Source of the DNA: Ciborinia camelliae
Taxonomy: Eukaryota; Ascomycota; Leotiomycetes; Helotiales; Sclerotiniaceae
Assembly: GCA_025890175.1 (NCBI GenBank)
Contig: JANPYM010000014.1
Span: 381,052 to 445,051, forward strand
Direction: 5' to 3'
DNA: 64,000 nucleotides
Under the pieces are notes generated by a model. That model searched no databases and had not been told where the DNA came from. It worked only from the letters and a program-made list of their open reading frames with translations. Shown here piece after piece: positions 1 to 10,647 of this stretch (the first letter of the stretch is position 1; each line of letters opens with the position of its first letter). Both the position numbers and the translations under genes were made by a program.

Positions 1-1929
1 GGAAACTGGAAGAAGGGGAGAGGAAGGGAGGGAAAGAATATCGATTGATTGGGTAAGAGATGAGAATGGTTGGCTAAAGGTGCGAATGGATTTGGAACTT
101 TTCTGTACCCATCGATCGATCTACACTTTACCTTTCCCGGTTCATGGATCTTCTCATCGATGGAGGAGCAGGAAGTCAAGAGATATCGATCTTGAAGATC
201 GGAAGTGTGAGTGGGTTTTGATTTTGGAGGAGATGTGGGATGGGATGGGATAGGATAGGTTTATACGAGGATTCTTGGCTCAATATGGTTATGTATGATA
301 TGATATGGGTGAAACGGGATAGGATGAAATGGGATAAATCGATACTAACCGGATAGATTGAAGATCAAATTACCAAGTCGATACAAGCAAGCGATTTACA
401 AACAAGATAGGTCAGCATAACTTCATAAGCTGGAGGGCGTTGTGCAGAAATGACTCCATATTTAGCTGAACTGGCGAATGGACTAGAATAGATGGATGCA
501 GATAAGTGGAGACTGGATTGTCACTAAAGGAGGGGTAAGTGGATATGGATTTGGGGCAGTGTGGGTAATAGTCCGGACCGCAGTTTATCGATGAGAGGTT
601 TTGGATTCCTTGAATTCGGTTGGAACTGGAAGATTTGAATTATTTTCAGTTTAATTTGAAGGAATTGGAAATAAGAAATCGATTCAAATGATCAGCTTAT
701 GTTTAACGATTTATCACTTCTCAAAAGTTGAACACTTGAATCTAGTCTACCAGTCCGGGTTAATAGACACGCTGATTTGGAGATGCTGGCGATCTTTGCT
801 CTGAGTGTTGAAGTTGTGAGGTCAAAGGAGAGGGTCAGATGGACTGGGAAATGGTATGTTCATAATGTTATATACGAGGTTGTGGAGGTTGTAGTGTTGA
901 TATTGGTATTTGTGGGTTTTCACATGATAAGAACGCTGCGACTAGTTCTTTCAAATTTCAGTACTCATATATTAATATATCAAGGAAAGGCTTTATGGAA
1001 TGGATGGTGCAGTTGGTTGGTTCAGGTGGTGCGCTTGTGCAGATGTGCTGGGCTATGTATGTGTATGCATGGCAGCTCAGCAGCTGCAGTCAGCGGGAGA
1101 GTTAGCATAGCATGATGCAGAGTAACAAATTGGGGTCTTGAGGTGTGATTGATCAAGCTTTTAAGTCTTGGGAGATGGGGAAAGAAACTTTGGTTTGTGG
1201 GTTTGGGTTTTGAGGATGGGGAGCTCATATCTTATCTTTATTTTGGTATTGGGAGGTGGATAAATGACGGGAAATATTGTAATCTTGAATTGGGGACGAT
1301 TGGATGATGATTACACCAGAAAAATTCGGCATATAGCCTAATAGACTTTGTAAGATAGAGATAGAGGGACAGGTGAGCAGATCTTGTAAAACCCGTGGAG
1401 AAACTTGTCAAATCAATGCACGGAGTAGAGAATCTTTCTTTAATCAATATATTCGCTCTTAACAGGACACTACGCAATATTCGCTCGCTACACTATCTGA
1501 GCTCTTCTTTTTCTTCAACCTCATCGTTTTTGATATCTTTACCAATTTCACCATTAACTAGTGTTCCCATCCAAGGTTTGAGTATCTTTTCATCCTTGCC
1601 AATCAAATCAGCTTTCCACTTGGCAAGCCAGTTTACTTTACTTCCCTTATCCTAGCCATTACTTTCTCCTGTAAGGTTAACTTCTTCCTTAACTGTAGAT
1701 GATGTTGCCCCAGAATTCTTAGCTTTCCATTCTGTCTTGACCTTCCTCCAACCTTCCTCCAACCTTCCTCCTCACTTTTCACTCTGACATTCCCCTCTCT
1801 ACCCCCTTCATACCCATCCCAATACCTCGCTTCCCCCCACCACTCGCACCTCTTCCTCGTCCACTCATCTACCTACTTGTCCTTCTCTTCTACCTTCAAA
1901 TCTGCCTCTGGCACAATTATACTTCCATT
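1..1929. other. Intergenic DNA, no supported gene
   Basis: I find no ORF here with recognisable domains or fungal intron signals. The start is purine-rich (G/A-rich run in the first 60 bases), 230-340 carries imperfect GGGATGGGATAGGATA-type repeats, and 1735-1900 is a pyrimidine-rich stretch with CCTTCCTCCAAC repeats. ORFs at 777-1115 and 1395-1655 are low-complexity and unsupported. The right end may be the 3' flank of the dead carboxylesterase that ends at 1930. Confidence 0.5.
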
Positions 1930-2814
1930 TTACCTCCAGCCAAGTACTACAATTCCATTTTTATATACTGGGAACTCTGGTTCTATTAATCCACGTTTTG
2001 GATCTCCTTCTTTTACAAAGCCGACGATGTAGCCTTGAAGTGTTTGTGCCACGATGACTGTAGAAGGGATAACTTTGCCTATGTTGAATATTGTTGGGTC
2101 AGAAGGTGGATGTTGGTAGAACTGTAGATAGGGTTAGAATCTTGATCTCATCCATCTTATGAGAAATGTAAAGAAATCGGTGTCAAGAAAAGAAAGGACT
2201 AACCGAAAACCCAACATCCTGTGAATGAACTCCCGGGTGTACCCCAAAAACATACTTATAAGTCCCCTCATCCCCAAAAGCATCAATCAAAAACACCGCA
2301 TTACAAATCGTGCTCAACTCCGCCGTCGCATTCGCAACTCTCAATAGTTCATCCAAGTTCCCTCTTCTTCACGTCTGTAAACATTATCCCTTCATAGGAA
2401 TTATGAGCTACACTGTCTGGTGCAAAGGTCGAGGCATTGAAGAAACCACATGGACTTCCATCTTGGTTCTTATGGCCAAATGTGAAGCCTCCTCCATGTA
2501 GCCAAAACATTACTGGTACTATCGTCTCATCAGTATTTCCATTCACCAACTAAGAAATATAAAGTCACTGACGTGGAATAAAATTATCGTCCGCCTCCAC
2601 CGCCTCAATTAGCACTTCCGGTACTATCACATCCAACAATAAACAATCCTCATCTTGCTACCCTACAGGACCCTCTTCAAATTGGTTGGGTCTCAAATGT
2701 CCTGGATCTGTATTAGAAGAGAGTCCTAAACTCCATGATGCGATAAGGAGAGCGGCATCTTGTGTCCACCCTGGATAGGCTTGGGGGCATATATGCCTGA
2801 TGGAGCCATTGTTG

Positions 2815-2822
2815 ATGAGGTC
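2815..2822. repeat. Left target-site duplication of outer hAT-like element
   Basis: ATGAGGTC lies immediately outside the left terminal CAGTG and is repeated exactly at 5626-5633 outside the right terminus. Eight-base duplications are the hallmark of hAT insertion. Confidence 0.85.
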
Positions 2823-3053
2823 CAGTGTTCTACTTAGTATTTCCCATATTCTGTATACGGGCCTGTATAATGGTGAGTTCTACATTTTTGATACGTATTT
2901 AGGTATATGATATTGAATTTTATATTACTAAAAATATTGTATATCATTATAATATTAAATATTATTGGTAAACAAGCCTACCGCAAAAGAGAAAATATCG
3001 AAAAAAATTATAAATAAGCTATTAATAGTACCATAAAAACCTATTTATAATTA

Positions 3054-4600
3054 AGATTCGTAGATTCGTAGATTCGTAAATTCGTAAATTCGTAGGTTTG
3101 TAAAATCGTAGGTTCGTAGATTCGTAAAATCATAGGATCGTAGGTTCGTAGGATCGAAGGGAGGAGGTAGGTTTAGAGGGAGGAGGTAGGTTTAGAGGGA
3201 GGAGGTAGGTTTAGAGGGAGGAGGTAGGCAGTGTTCTACTTAGTATTTCCCGTATTCCGTATACGGGCCCGTATAGTGGTAGGTTCTACATTTTTGATAC
3301 GTATTTAGGTATGTGATATTGAATTCCATACCACTGAAAATATTGCATATCATTATAATATTGAATACCACTGGTAAGATACGCAAATACGGGATTCCTA
3401 TTGGTGCGGCATATGTCGCATTCCTAATTTTGAAGCTATTCCCATTTTTCAATTAATCCCTTGCAATATTAATCGAATAGGAATAGCTTCAAAAATTGGA
3501 ATGGCTTCAAATGGAAATGGCTTCAAAAATTGGAATGGCTTCAAATGGGAATAGCTTCAAAAATCGATAATGCAATATAGGAATTTCAATGTTTTTTTAG
3601 TATTTCAGTATTTTTCTAGTATTTCAGTATATCCTTATAAATACTCGTATTAGGTAATACTTACGCAAGTAGTATAATTCCTTTTTTATACATACGATAT
3701 ACCGTATGAGATCCTCAATACGCGCCACCGTTGTACGGTAGTATACTAAGTAGAACACTGGAGGTAGGTTTAGAGGAAAAAGGTAAGTTTAAAGGGAGAA
3801 GGTAGGTTTAGAAAGAAGAGATAGGTTTAAAGGGAGGAGGTAGGTTTAGAGGGAGGAGGTAGGTTTAGAGAAAGAAGATAAGTTCGGAGAAAGGAAATAG
3901 GTTCGTAGATTCGTAAATTCGTAGGTTTGTAGAATCGAAGGGAGGAAGTAGGTTCGAAGGGAGGAGGTAAGTTCGGAGGAAGGAATCGTACGATTTTTAG
4001 GTTTTTAGATTTGTAGGTTCGTAGGTTCGTAGATTCGTAGATTCGTAGGTTCGTAGGTTCGTAGAATCGTAGAATCGGAGGGAGGAGGTAGGTTTAGAGG
4101 GAGGAGGTAGGATCGGAGGGAGGAGGTAGGTTCGGAGGAAGGAATCGTATGATTTTTAGGTTTTTAGATTAGTAGGTTCGTAGGTTCGTAGATTCGTAGG
4201 ATCGGAGGGAGGAGGTAGGATCGGAGGGAGGAGGTAGGATCGGAGGGAGGAGGTAGGTTCGGAGGGAGGAGGTAGGTTCGGAGGAAGGAATCGTACGATT
4301 TTTAGGTTTTTAGATTCGTAGATTCGTAGGTTCGTAGGTTTGTAGGTTCGTAGATTCGTAGAATCGGAGGGAGGAGGTAGGATCGGAGGGAGGAGGTAGG
4401 TTTAGAGGGAGAAGGTAGGTTCGGAGGAAGGAGGTAGGTTTAGAGGGAGAAGGTAGGTTCGGAGAAAGAAATCGTATGATTTTTAGGTTTTTAGATTTGT
4501 AAGATCGAAGAGAAAAGGTAGATTCGTAGATTCGTAAATTCATAAATTCGTAAATTCGTAGGTTGTAGGTTCGTAAATTCGTAAGTAAAGTAAATATATA
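3054..4600. repeat. Minisatellite interior of the hAT-like element
   Basis: Tandem runs built on two short unit types fill this stretch: GGAGGAGGTAGGTTTAGAG-like and GTAGGTTCGTAGATTCGTA-like, with later copies carrying GGATCGGAGGGA variants. The run is split by the inner element at 3229-3760. The minus-strand ORF over 4310-4630 is an artefact of these repeats (TNLRIYEST-like). Confidence 0.85.
3229..3760. mobile_element. Inner hAT-like MITE, 532 bp
   Basis: This is a compact relative of the outer element. It shares the CAGTGTTCTACTTAGTAT inverted termini, and its terminal 150-200 bp at both ends match those of the outer copy. It is flanked by an exact 8-bp duplication GAGGTAGG (3221-3228 and 3761-3768). 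The target lies in the minisatellite of the outer element, where that octamer is frequent, so this duplication alone is weaker evidence than the outer one. No coding capacity. Confidence 0.8.
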
Positions 4601-5184
4601 AACCTCGCTGTCGCCACCCCTGTCACCCAATTAAATCACTTAATTATAAAAACTTCAACAACTTCTTCAAAATTGTTTATTTCGAATCGGGCTTATCAAT
4701 TTTTTAATCAAAACCTACTACTTTATATATATATACTATAAATTTGAAGAATTTCGAACTGAAAACCCAATGGAAAAGTACATTTAATCAATTGTTACTA
4801 TATCATCTACTATCTACTATACTATAATCGATAGATTATTATAATAAACTATCATAATAATCTATCATAGTAATCTATAGACTACCATAACGTTTCTTAT
4901 TTTTAATCTAACTTTCTATAATAGAAAATCTTCCACATTAGAAAATGGAAGCAAGATTCCTTATACAAAATTTTATACCGAAGTTTATCCATACGGAATC
5001 TACATTACTCCATGTTATATATGCAAATACGGGGTTCCTATTGATGCGGCATTTATCGCATTATCGATTTTTTGAGGTTATTCCGATTTTTCGATTAATC
5101 TTTTGCAATATTATCGAGCAATTCTTTATAATATTATCGATTAATCTTTTGCAATATTATAAATTAATATTGCAAGGGATTAAT

Positions 5185-5400
5185 CGAAAAATGGGAATAG
5201 TTTCAAAAATGGGAATAGCTTCAAAAATGGGAATAACTTTAAAAATGGGAATAGCTTTAAAAATGAGAATAGCTTCAAATGGGAATAGCTTCAAATGGGA
5301 ATAGCTTCAAAAATGGGAATAGCTTCAAAAATGGGAATAGCTTCAAAAATGGGAATAGCTTCAAATGAGAATAGCTTCAAATGGGAATAGCTTCAAAAAT
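5185..5400. repeat. 18-bp tandem repeat within the hAT-like element
   Basis: About twelve imperfect copies of ATGGGAATAGCTTCAAAA, some shortened. One or two copies also occur in the inner element (about 3480-3560), so the array looks expanded from sequence native to this element family. Confidence 0.85.
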
Positions 5401-5625
5401 CGATAATGCAATATAGAAATTTCAGTATTTTTCTAGTATTTCAGTATATCCTTACAAATACTTGTATTAGGTGATACCTATGCAAGTGGTGTAGTTCGTT
5501 TTTCACACGTACGATATACTGTAACCTATGCAAGTGGTGTAGTTCGTTTTTCACACGTACGATATACTGTATGAAACGCTCAATACGCGCCACCGTTGTA
5601 CGGTAGTATACTAAGTAGAACACTG

Positions 5626-5633
5626 ATGAGGTC
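5626..5633. repeat. Right target-site duplication of outer hAT-like element
   Basis: ATGAGGTC, identical to 2815-2822. It belongs to the carboxylesterase coding sequence; one copy was created on insertion. Confidence 0.85.
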
Positions 5634-6158
5634 TGAGGTACCAATAATTTGAACTAATTTGGAGAATCGGAGACTGCCTAGGGGAGGGGTAGCGTAGGGA
5701 ATGTTGCTGAAATTTTGGTAACGGCCAGTGGACTAGGTTGGGAGTATTTTAGTTCGGTATTATAGGGGTACGGGATGAAGGGGAAACCGACATTAAAGAA
5801 AGCTTGACGATTTTCATATCCCAGATCTATTTTTGGTCCAGGAATAGGAGGTTTCTTAATAGCTGGATTGATTGTAGTTGGTGGAGAAATAGCATGATGA
5901 AATCAAAATGCTTCCACTGAAGCAATTATGGATGCAAAATTTGTCAGGAGCTTGATCTTGAGATTCGACAGAGAAGAATGCTTCAAGACTGCAGGAAATA
6001 TTTGGGGTATCAGGGTATCTTGTATGTGAGATTTTGATACATTATCATACTGCTACCTGAGTTCACTTTGAAATCATGAACTATATTTTAATTACGATGT
6101 AACGCCGGGTGGATTTTGCACGGAGATTTATGTAATGTTTTCTTCTTATTGTTGATAT

Positions 6159-6206
6159 TATTGTTGTGTATCGAGCTAGTGTATGTAGAACTACTTTATA
6201 TCAACA
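6159..6206 (+). repeat. 48-bp dispersed repeat, copy 1 of 3
   Basis: It begins TATTGTTGTGTATCGAGC and ends TTTATATCAACA. Near-identical 48-bp copies lie at 13736-13783 (inverted) and 27628-27675 (same orientation). Outside these limits the three loci do not match. The TGTTG...CAACA ends resemble the edges of an LTR, but no 5-bp target duplication is visible. Confidence 0.75.
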
Positions 6207-7350
6207 CTTTTTATTTCAAAAAGTTGCACAATCTCCCAATTTATCCAGGCACATTTTCGCACAAGTATGCATTGTTTTATGCTCTTTGTGCTGGGGGTCG
6301 TTGGTGAATTAGAATACCTTTTCCTGATTTTCTATAATTTGACTTACTTTCCAACCTGCAAATTCAAAATGCAAACGTAGCACAGAAAGCAACCGGTCGC
6401 CATTGGAAGTCACTTTTCAACAATTGTGGGAAAACTGAGACAGATCAAGAGATAGTATATAACACAACTTCGCGGTTCTACAGCACTTAGCCTTCGAGGT
6501 TCTGGGATACTCTAATATCTCATTTTATGATCAAACTTGTCCCTAAGACAATATATCATGAATCTGGCGGTTGAACAAAACTGTGATGACGGATGAACCT
6601 ATGATATAGGCTCTTGGTGATATGTATATATTCTGAAAAGTAAACTTAGCATCCTCGCGATGTACGAATCGAATCAAAACAAGAAATATACTATATCTAG
6701 GTACCTTATAATATCTTTCAATGCTCGAATTCATATTGACTGAAATTTTACCTCATGCTTGAATGCCTGATGATACCTACCTGTCAATGTTCCGATTCGT
6801 ATTCCGCAATCAAATGGTTTCATAGGCCCAATTTGAAAGTAGTGTGTTTGTTTGGTGTGCGATTTGTCTCGTACATTACGATGCACACAGGCTCCGATAT
6901 CATTTCATCATGCATTGGAATTTTGAAATCGGAACAAATACGAAGGGCCCATCACAGCTTTCCTAAAGCCCCTCAACACAATACCTTAGAGGGATAGGTC
7001 TGATGAATTATGCGCGGTTTAGATTGGGCGAAAGAATTATTAGTAAAAGTCTTCGTTTTGATAGTCGGTGCCATTTTTTTTGCCTGCTGACTTCAAACTG
7101 TATTTGAAAAATCCCAAGTTGGGTACCTAGTGGCAAATTAGGGGTGATTAGCGGCAAGTTAAAAGCTTCGAAGAAGGTCAGCTCTAGTCTACGATTAATT
7201 TGAGAATTTTAGAACAAAACTGCAGTTTGGCAACAATACGATTTATATCGCAATGCGTTTGTGTGATTCTAACATAATTTTAACAGTCTATTCTCAATAT
7301 TATCTAATGTGCCCGGCCCGGCCTGAACTTCTGTGTAGTGCAATATAATC

Positions 7351-7602
7351 ATGGGTACTTGGATTGCCACCCCTAGCTTAACCGAAACCGATATACATGA
7401 GAGATACGGTGCAGAGAAAATTGTGTGGAAAGAGAATAGAATTAAAGAAGAGAGCGATATGCTTAATAGCGATCCTCAACCTAAAGATACCACCGTGGAT
7501 TCTGGAAAGGAAACTCTTATGGTTAATGTAGCGATTATGGACGGGGGAAATAAACCTTTCAATTGTCCTTGGCTAACCAACTCGGAGCTACCTTCATCTT
7601 AA
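7351..7602 (+). CDS. Small hypothetical ORF, doubtful
   Basis: An ATG-initiated 83-codon ORF, fairly hydrophilic (HERYGAEKIVWKENRIKEE near the N terminus). No domain is recognised. It lies 500 bp upstream of the HET gene on the same strand. It could be a relic exon or chance; neither neighbours nor codon pattern help. Listed only because its composition is not low-complexity. Confidence 0.2.
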   Translation: MGTWIATPSLTETDIHERYGAEKIVWKENRIKEESDMLNSDPQPKDTTVDSGKETLMVNVAIMDGGNKPFNCPWLTNSELPSS

Positions 7603-8100
7603 AAGAAACGCACGCAGTCAATTGTTTTCCAGCGTCTAGAAAAGGGAGGTACGTAAGCTCAATAAGTCTGTGGAGTAGATTATATTCAAGGTGAAATAAT
7701 GTTTAAACTTCCAAATTATTCAAGTAGACTAGAGATTAGACGTTTCTACATTACCACAGTACCGAAAATTGGAGAGAAACAAAGCGTTATAACAGTGATC
7801 TTTAACAAATAATAATTATGGCTTTATATGAAAGCGCGGCGGGACATATACCTACCTACTTTAGGAAGCCACCGATAACCCTATAAGGTGACAACGTTTT
7901 ATCCTTGCACTTTCCCACAACCCACAAGCTTGGTCTTTCCTTATAGTATGTATCAGTATGTATGATCCCCTCCACTTCCCCAAAAAACAACAATCTTCTC
8001 TTCTCAAATTTTCAACTTTTTTGCGCATCATCTGTTGGGTATCAATTTTGTAATTCTCAATCAATTATCACTTACTTGAAGTTAACAAGGGTACTGAAAC

Positions 8101-10647
8101 ATGGCTAGAAACTCAATAAATACAGAGCATACTGCAAGTCCACCACCATCATCTAGGTTACAATACCGGCCCTTAGATCGAACTAAAAACGAGTTCCGCC
8201 TCCTCAAAATTCTCCCTCCAGCCTGCATCATCCCGAAATCTTCCGACCCTCTCAAATTTTCTTCTGAGCCTATATACTGTCAGCTTCAATATGACTATAT
8301 ACCAGTCATTGACAGCCAAGTTAGCATAAGAAAAAGGGATTTGGGAGCGAAAATGTTGAAAGTTCTTTCCGATAGAAGAATCAGGAGTCAATTGCCAATA
8401 GACAAGAAGAATCTTAACGAGTTCAACAAGGACAGAAAAGAAGTTCTCCATGAATTACATAAGATCTCCCAGCAAGTCATGAGAGGATGGGGACCAGAAA
8501 ATAATTCCTTAGAAGTATATAACTTCAGGGAGAAGTCATTTGAAGAATGGCTAAGAACATGGATCTGGACGCCCTTGACTGATAATAACAATCACATTAG
8601 ACAACACTCTTTATCATATTTTGCTCTCTCTTATGTCTCGCACGACAAACCACAGCTCACCTTGAGCAGGACAACTCTCGGAACAGAGTTAATAGACGGG
8701 TCAGGTGTAAGGAAGGCAAGGTCCCTCCTATTGGAGGGGTTAAATAAAATGCCAGACAATATCGACGAAGCTTGTGGAAAATCCGATAATGTGGCTGAAT
8801 TTGTAAAGATCTTCGTTGATGACATTCCTGTCCTAGTCAGCAAGAATCTCGAGAAAGCCTTGCGCACAATGCGGGAAATTCCAGAAATTGCCAGTGGGAC
8901 AAGAATTTGGGTTGATGCACTCTGCATCAATCAAAAGGATACTAAGGAGAGGAGCTTTGAGGTAAAGCGCATGGGTGAAATATATCGGAATGCCGACAGA
9001 GTAATCTCATTTCTAGGAGAGGAAAGCGATCAGTCTGGTCACATTCTTGAATTTTTGGATAATATTGGGGAGGAGGTGAGGCGAACGCGGAAACAGTTCC
9101 CACCTGTTATATTCGAGGGCCCCAAACGAAGGGAAAAGATTTCCGTGCTGGCCAAGCTTGTTGATCGAAATTACTTTAGTCACATATGGATTATCCAGGA
9201 AGTCATCCAAGGTGGCGATAAGAGCGTGTTGATTTGTGGTGCAAGGAAATTTTCATGGATAAACTTGTTGAAATTTGGGGAGGCATGTTCTGAGTCTTGG
9301 GGCCCGGAAACTGAGATCTCCGACGAATTGATGGAGGGAACAATCAAATTGAATTATCTGGCATATTTGTATCATTATTTTCGAGAATATTGTGACGAAG
9401 ATAGAACTTCTCTGGTCAAAAATCCTCCTTGGTTTCGCATCGCGAGTTCTCATCAAGCTACAGATTCGAGGGATTTGATTTATGGCATGATGAGTCTTCT
9501 ACCAAAGAAACTCAGCGATTTGATAAATGTCGACTATGCATCGCACAATCGTTTTGTAGATGTTATGAGAACATTTGCTGAAGCGTACATGAAAAGTACT
9601 CAGTCCTTAAATTGGATTCTTCACAGATATTACATACCGTTCATAGGCCACAGAGACTGGCCAACATGGGTACCAAACTTAGCCCAGCAGGCTGAGGCAG
9701 CCACCTGGGATTGGCCAATAAATACCAAAGACTCAGCTTGTCCGAACATTCCCTGCAAATTTTCTGTCGAAATGCATGAGGAGACAGGTAGACACCTGTT
9801 GATTTGCCAAGGTATGTATGTTGATGTGATCGATATGGCAGCGGAAAACGTCTCGACAATTGCTCTGCGCAAAAGGAAAGCGATGGCCAAGACGCTAAAC
9901 TTGATTTTCGCAGAAAAAAGCGGACAGATCGATCCCATAACTTTGAAAAAGAAATATGCCAATTTAGAGACTATTGTCAGATCGATTGAAAGACAAGAGT
10001 CATTTATTATAACTGACTCTGATGAATCCGACGAAGACATGCTGCAACCATATCGGAATCACGAGATGAAAGGAGCTCGCACTCACCGATACCATAACGT
10101 GGGAGGTCTCATAGTTGCACTTCACTCGTGCTTTTCCTTTATGGACTTATATCCCATTCGGGAATACAATATATTCTACTATCCCCCTAACGGCTCCGAA
10201 ATTACCGAAAGACCCCTCCAACAAAATATTTTAAAAGCTTTTTTAAGAACCGAAGTGCCTTATTCTTTCTACGACTTCGAGTGGCTACGTGATCCTTTCT
10301 CCTCCTTTAAACTCTGGAACACCACCTTCCGAGACCTATTTCCCATAGAAGACGTTGTTTACAATCGAGCTCAGCCTAGAAGAATGCTTGGTGAAGCAAG
10401 TAAGGCTGTATTAGGGAGATTGTTTACCACGATGAATGGATATGTGGGCGTGACATTCGGGAATGTGAGGAGTGGAGATGAGGTTTGGTTGTTAGCGGGC
10501 TGCCAGAAGCCCGTTCTTTTGAGAAAGAGTAAGAAGGTAGAGGGTTCATATGAGCTTCTGGGTGGAGTTCATATTCCGGGAATTATGAAAGGAGAGGCTC
10601 TGTGGGGAACGGAGAGGCATGAGTTTGAGAGAGTTTCGATTTGTTGA
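8101..10647 (+). CDS. HET-domain (heterokaryon incompatibility) protein, 848 aa
   Basis: Single-exon gene. The HET domain (PF06985) is clear: FALSYVSH at residues 174-181, then RIWVDALCINQKD beginning at about residue 269, then VKRMGEIYRNADRVISFLGE at about 286-308. HET domains trigger cell death or growth arrest in non-self recognition after hyphal fusion; many fungi carry dozens of paralogues. The block between the first and second HET motifs is about 90 residues, longer than in many family members, and contains the charged segment KARSLLLEGLNKMPDNIDE. The C-terminal half (about 400-848) has no NACHT, WD40 or ankyrin repeat that I can see, so this is a HET-only architecture. A Glu/Asp/Ser patch (SDESDED) lies near residue 640. 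The N-terminal 170 residues are divergent. The start is the first in-frame ATG. Which allele or partner it senses cannot be told. Confidence 0.9.
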   Translation: MARNSINTEHTASPPPSSRLQYRPLDRTKNEFRLLKILPPACIIPKSSDPLKFSSEPIYCQLQYDYIPVIDSQVSIRKRDLGAKMLKVLSDRRIRSQLPIDKKNLNEFNKDRKEVLHELHKISQQVMRGWGPENNSLEVYNFREKSFEEWLRTWIWTPLTDNNNHIRQHSLSYFALSYVSHDKPQLTLSRTTLGTELIDGSGVRKARSLLLEGLNKMPDNIDEACGKSDNVAEFVKIFVDDIPVLVSKNLEKALRTMREIPEIASGTRIWVDALCINQKDTKERSFEVKRMGEIYRNADRVISFLGEESDQSGHILEFLDNIGEEVRRTRKQFPPVIFEGPKRREKISVLAKLVDRNYFSHIWIIQEVIQGGDKSVLICGARKFSWINLLKFGEACSESWGPETEISDELMEGTIKLNYLAYLYHYFREYCDEDRTSLVKNPPWFRIASSHQATDSRDLIYGMMSLLPKKLSDLINVDYASHNRFVDVMRTFAEAYMKSTQSLNWILHRYYIPFIGHRDWPTWVPNLAQQAEAATWDWPINTKDSACPNIPCKFSVEMHEETGRHLLICQGMYVDVIDMAAENVSTIALRKRKAMAKTLNLIFAEKSGQIDPITLKKKYANLETIVRSIERQESFIITDSDESDEDMLQPYRNHEMKGARTHRYHNVGGLIVALHSCFSFMDLYPIREYNIFYYPPNGSEITERPLQQNILKAFLRTEVPYSFYDFEWLRDPFSSFKLWNTTFRDLFPIEDVVYNRAQPRRMLGEASKAVLGRLFTTMNGYVGVTFGNVRSGDEVWLLAGCQKPVLLRKSKKVEGSYELLGGVHIPGIMKGEALWGTERHEFERVSIC

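Larger units (their letters stand above)
2823..5625. mobile_element. Outer non-autonomous hAT-like element, 2803 bp
   Basis: The element has perfect 18-bp terminal inverted repeats, CAGTGTTCTACTTAGTAT at the left end and its reverse complement at the right end. It is flanked by the identical 8-bp duplication ATGAGGTC. It encodes no transposase. Its interior is minisatellite (GGAGGAGGTAGG and GTAGGTTCGTAG type units, about 3054-4600), AT-rich DNA (4600-5000) and an 18-bp tandem repeat (5185-5400). The right end contains a 48-bp tandem duplication (5477-5571). It sits inside the carboxylesterase coding sequence. The hAT assignment rests on target-site length and the CAGTG-type terminus; no transposase is present to confirm it. 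Confidence 0.8.
1930..5905 (-). pseudogene. Type-B carboxylesterase pseudogene, interrupted by a transposon
   Basis: Minus-strand conceptual translation gives carboxylesterase/lipase family pieces in the right order. The N-terminal part (about 5905-5634) includes KIDLGYE and IPYATPPLGSLRF. Next, across the transposon, come INNGSIRHICPQAYPGW, DEDCLLLDV and the oxyanion-hole HGGGF (near 2510). The C-terminal part includes AHNSYEGIMFT, CNAVFLIDAF, VHSQDVGF and a last exon ending VVLGWR-stop at 1930. Damage is plain. A TAG stop lies just before QDEDCLLLDV and a frameshift near 2350. The HGGGF segment runs almost directly into the late GHNxxEG-like segment, so several hundred residues are missing, including the GxSxG nucleophile elbow. 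A plausible intron remains near 2553-2575. Removing the transposon and one target copy restores the reading frame exactly at the junction. The 5' end is uncertain because an in-frame TGA lies just upstream. Confidence 0.85.
5906..8100. other. Intergenic DNA upstream of the HET gene
   Basis: Mostly unremarkable AT-rich DNA. It contains one copy of a 48-bp dispersed repeat (6159-6206) and one doubtful small ORF (7351-7602). I see no promoter motif I can name; the HET start codon is at 8101. Confidence 0.5.

Noticed and set aside
777..1228. ORFs on both strands near 1 kb
   Set aside because: Short, opposite and overlapping, with GT-rich low-complexity translation; nothing supports a gene.
3054..4600. 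Telomere-like repeats inside the hAT-like element
   Set aside because: The units (GGAGGAGGTAGG, TTTAGAGG) are not TTAGGG, are internal to a transposon and lack subtelomeric context.
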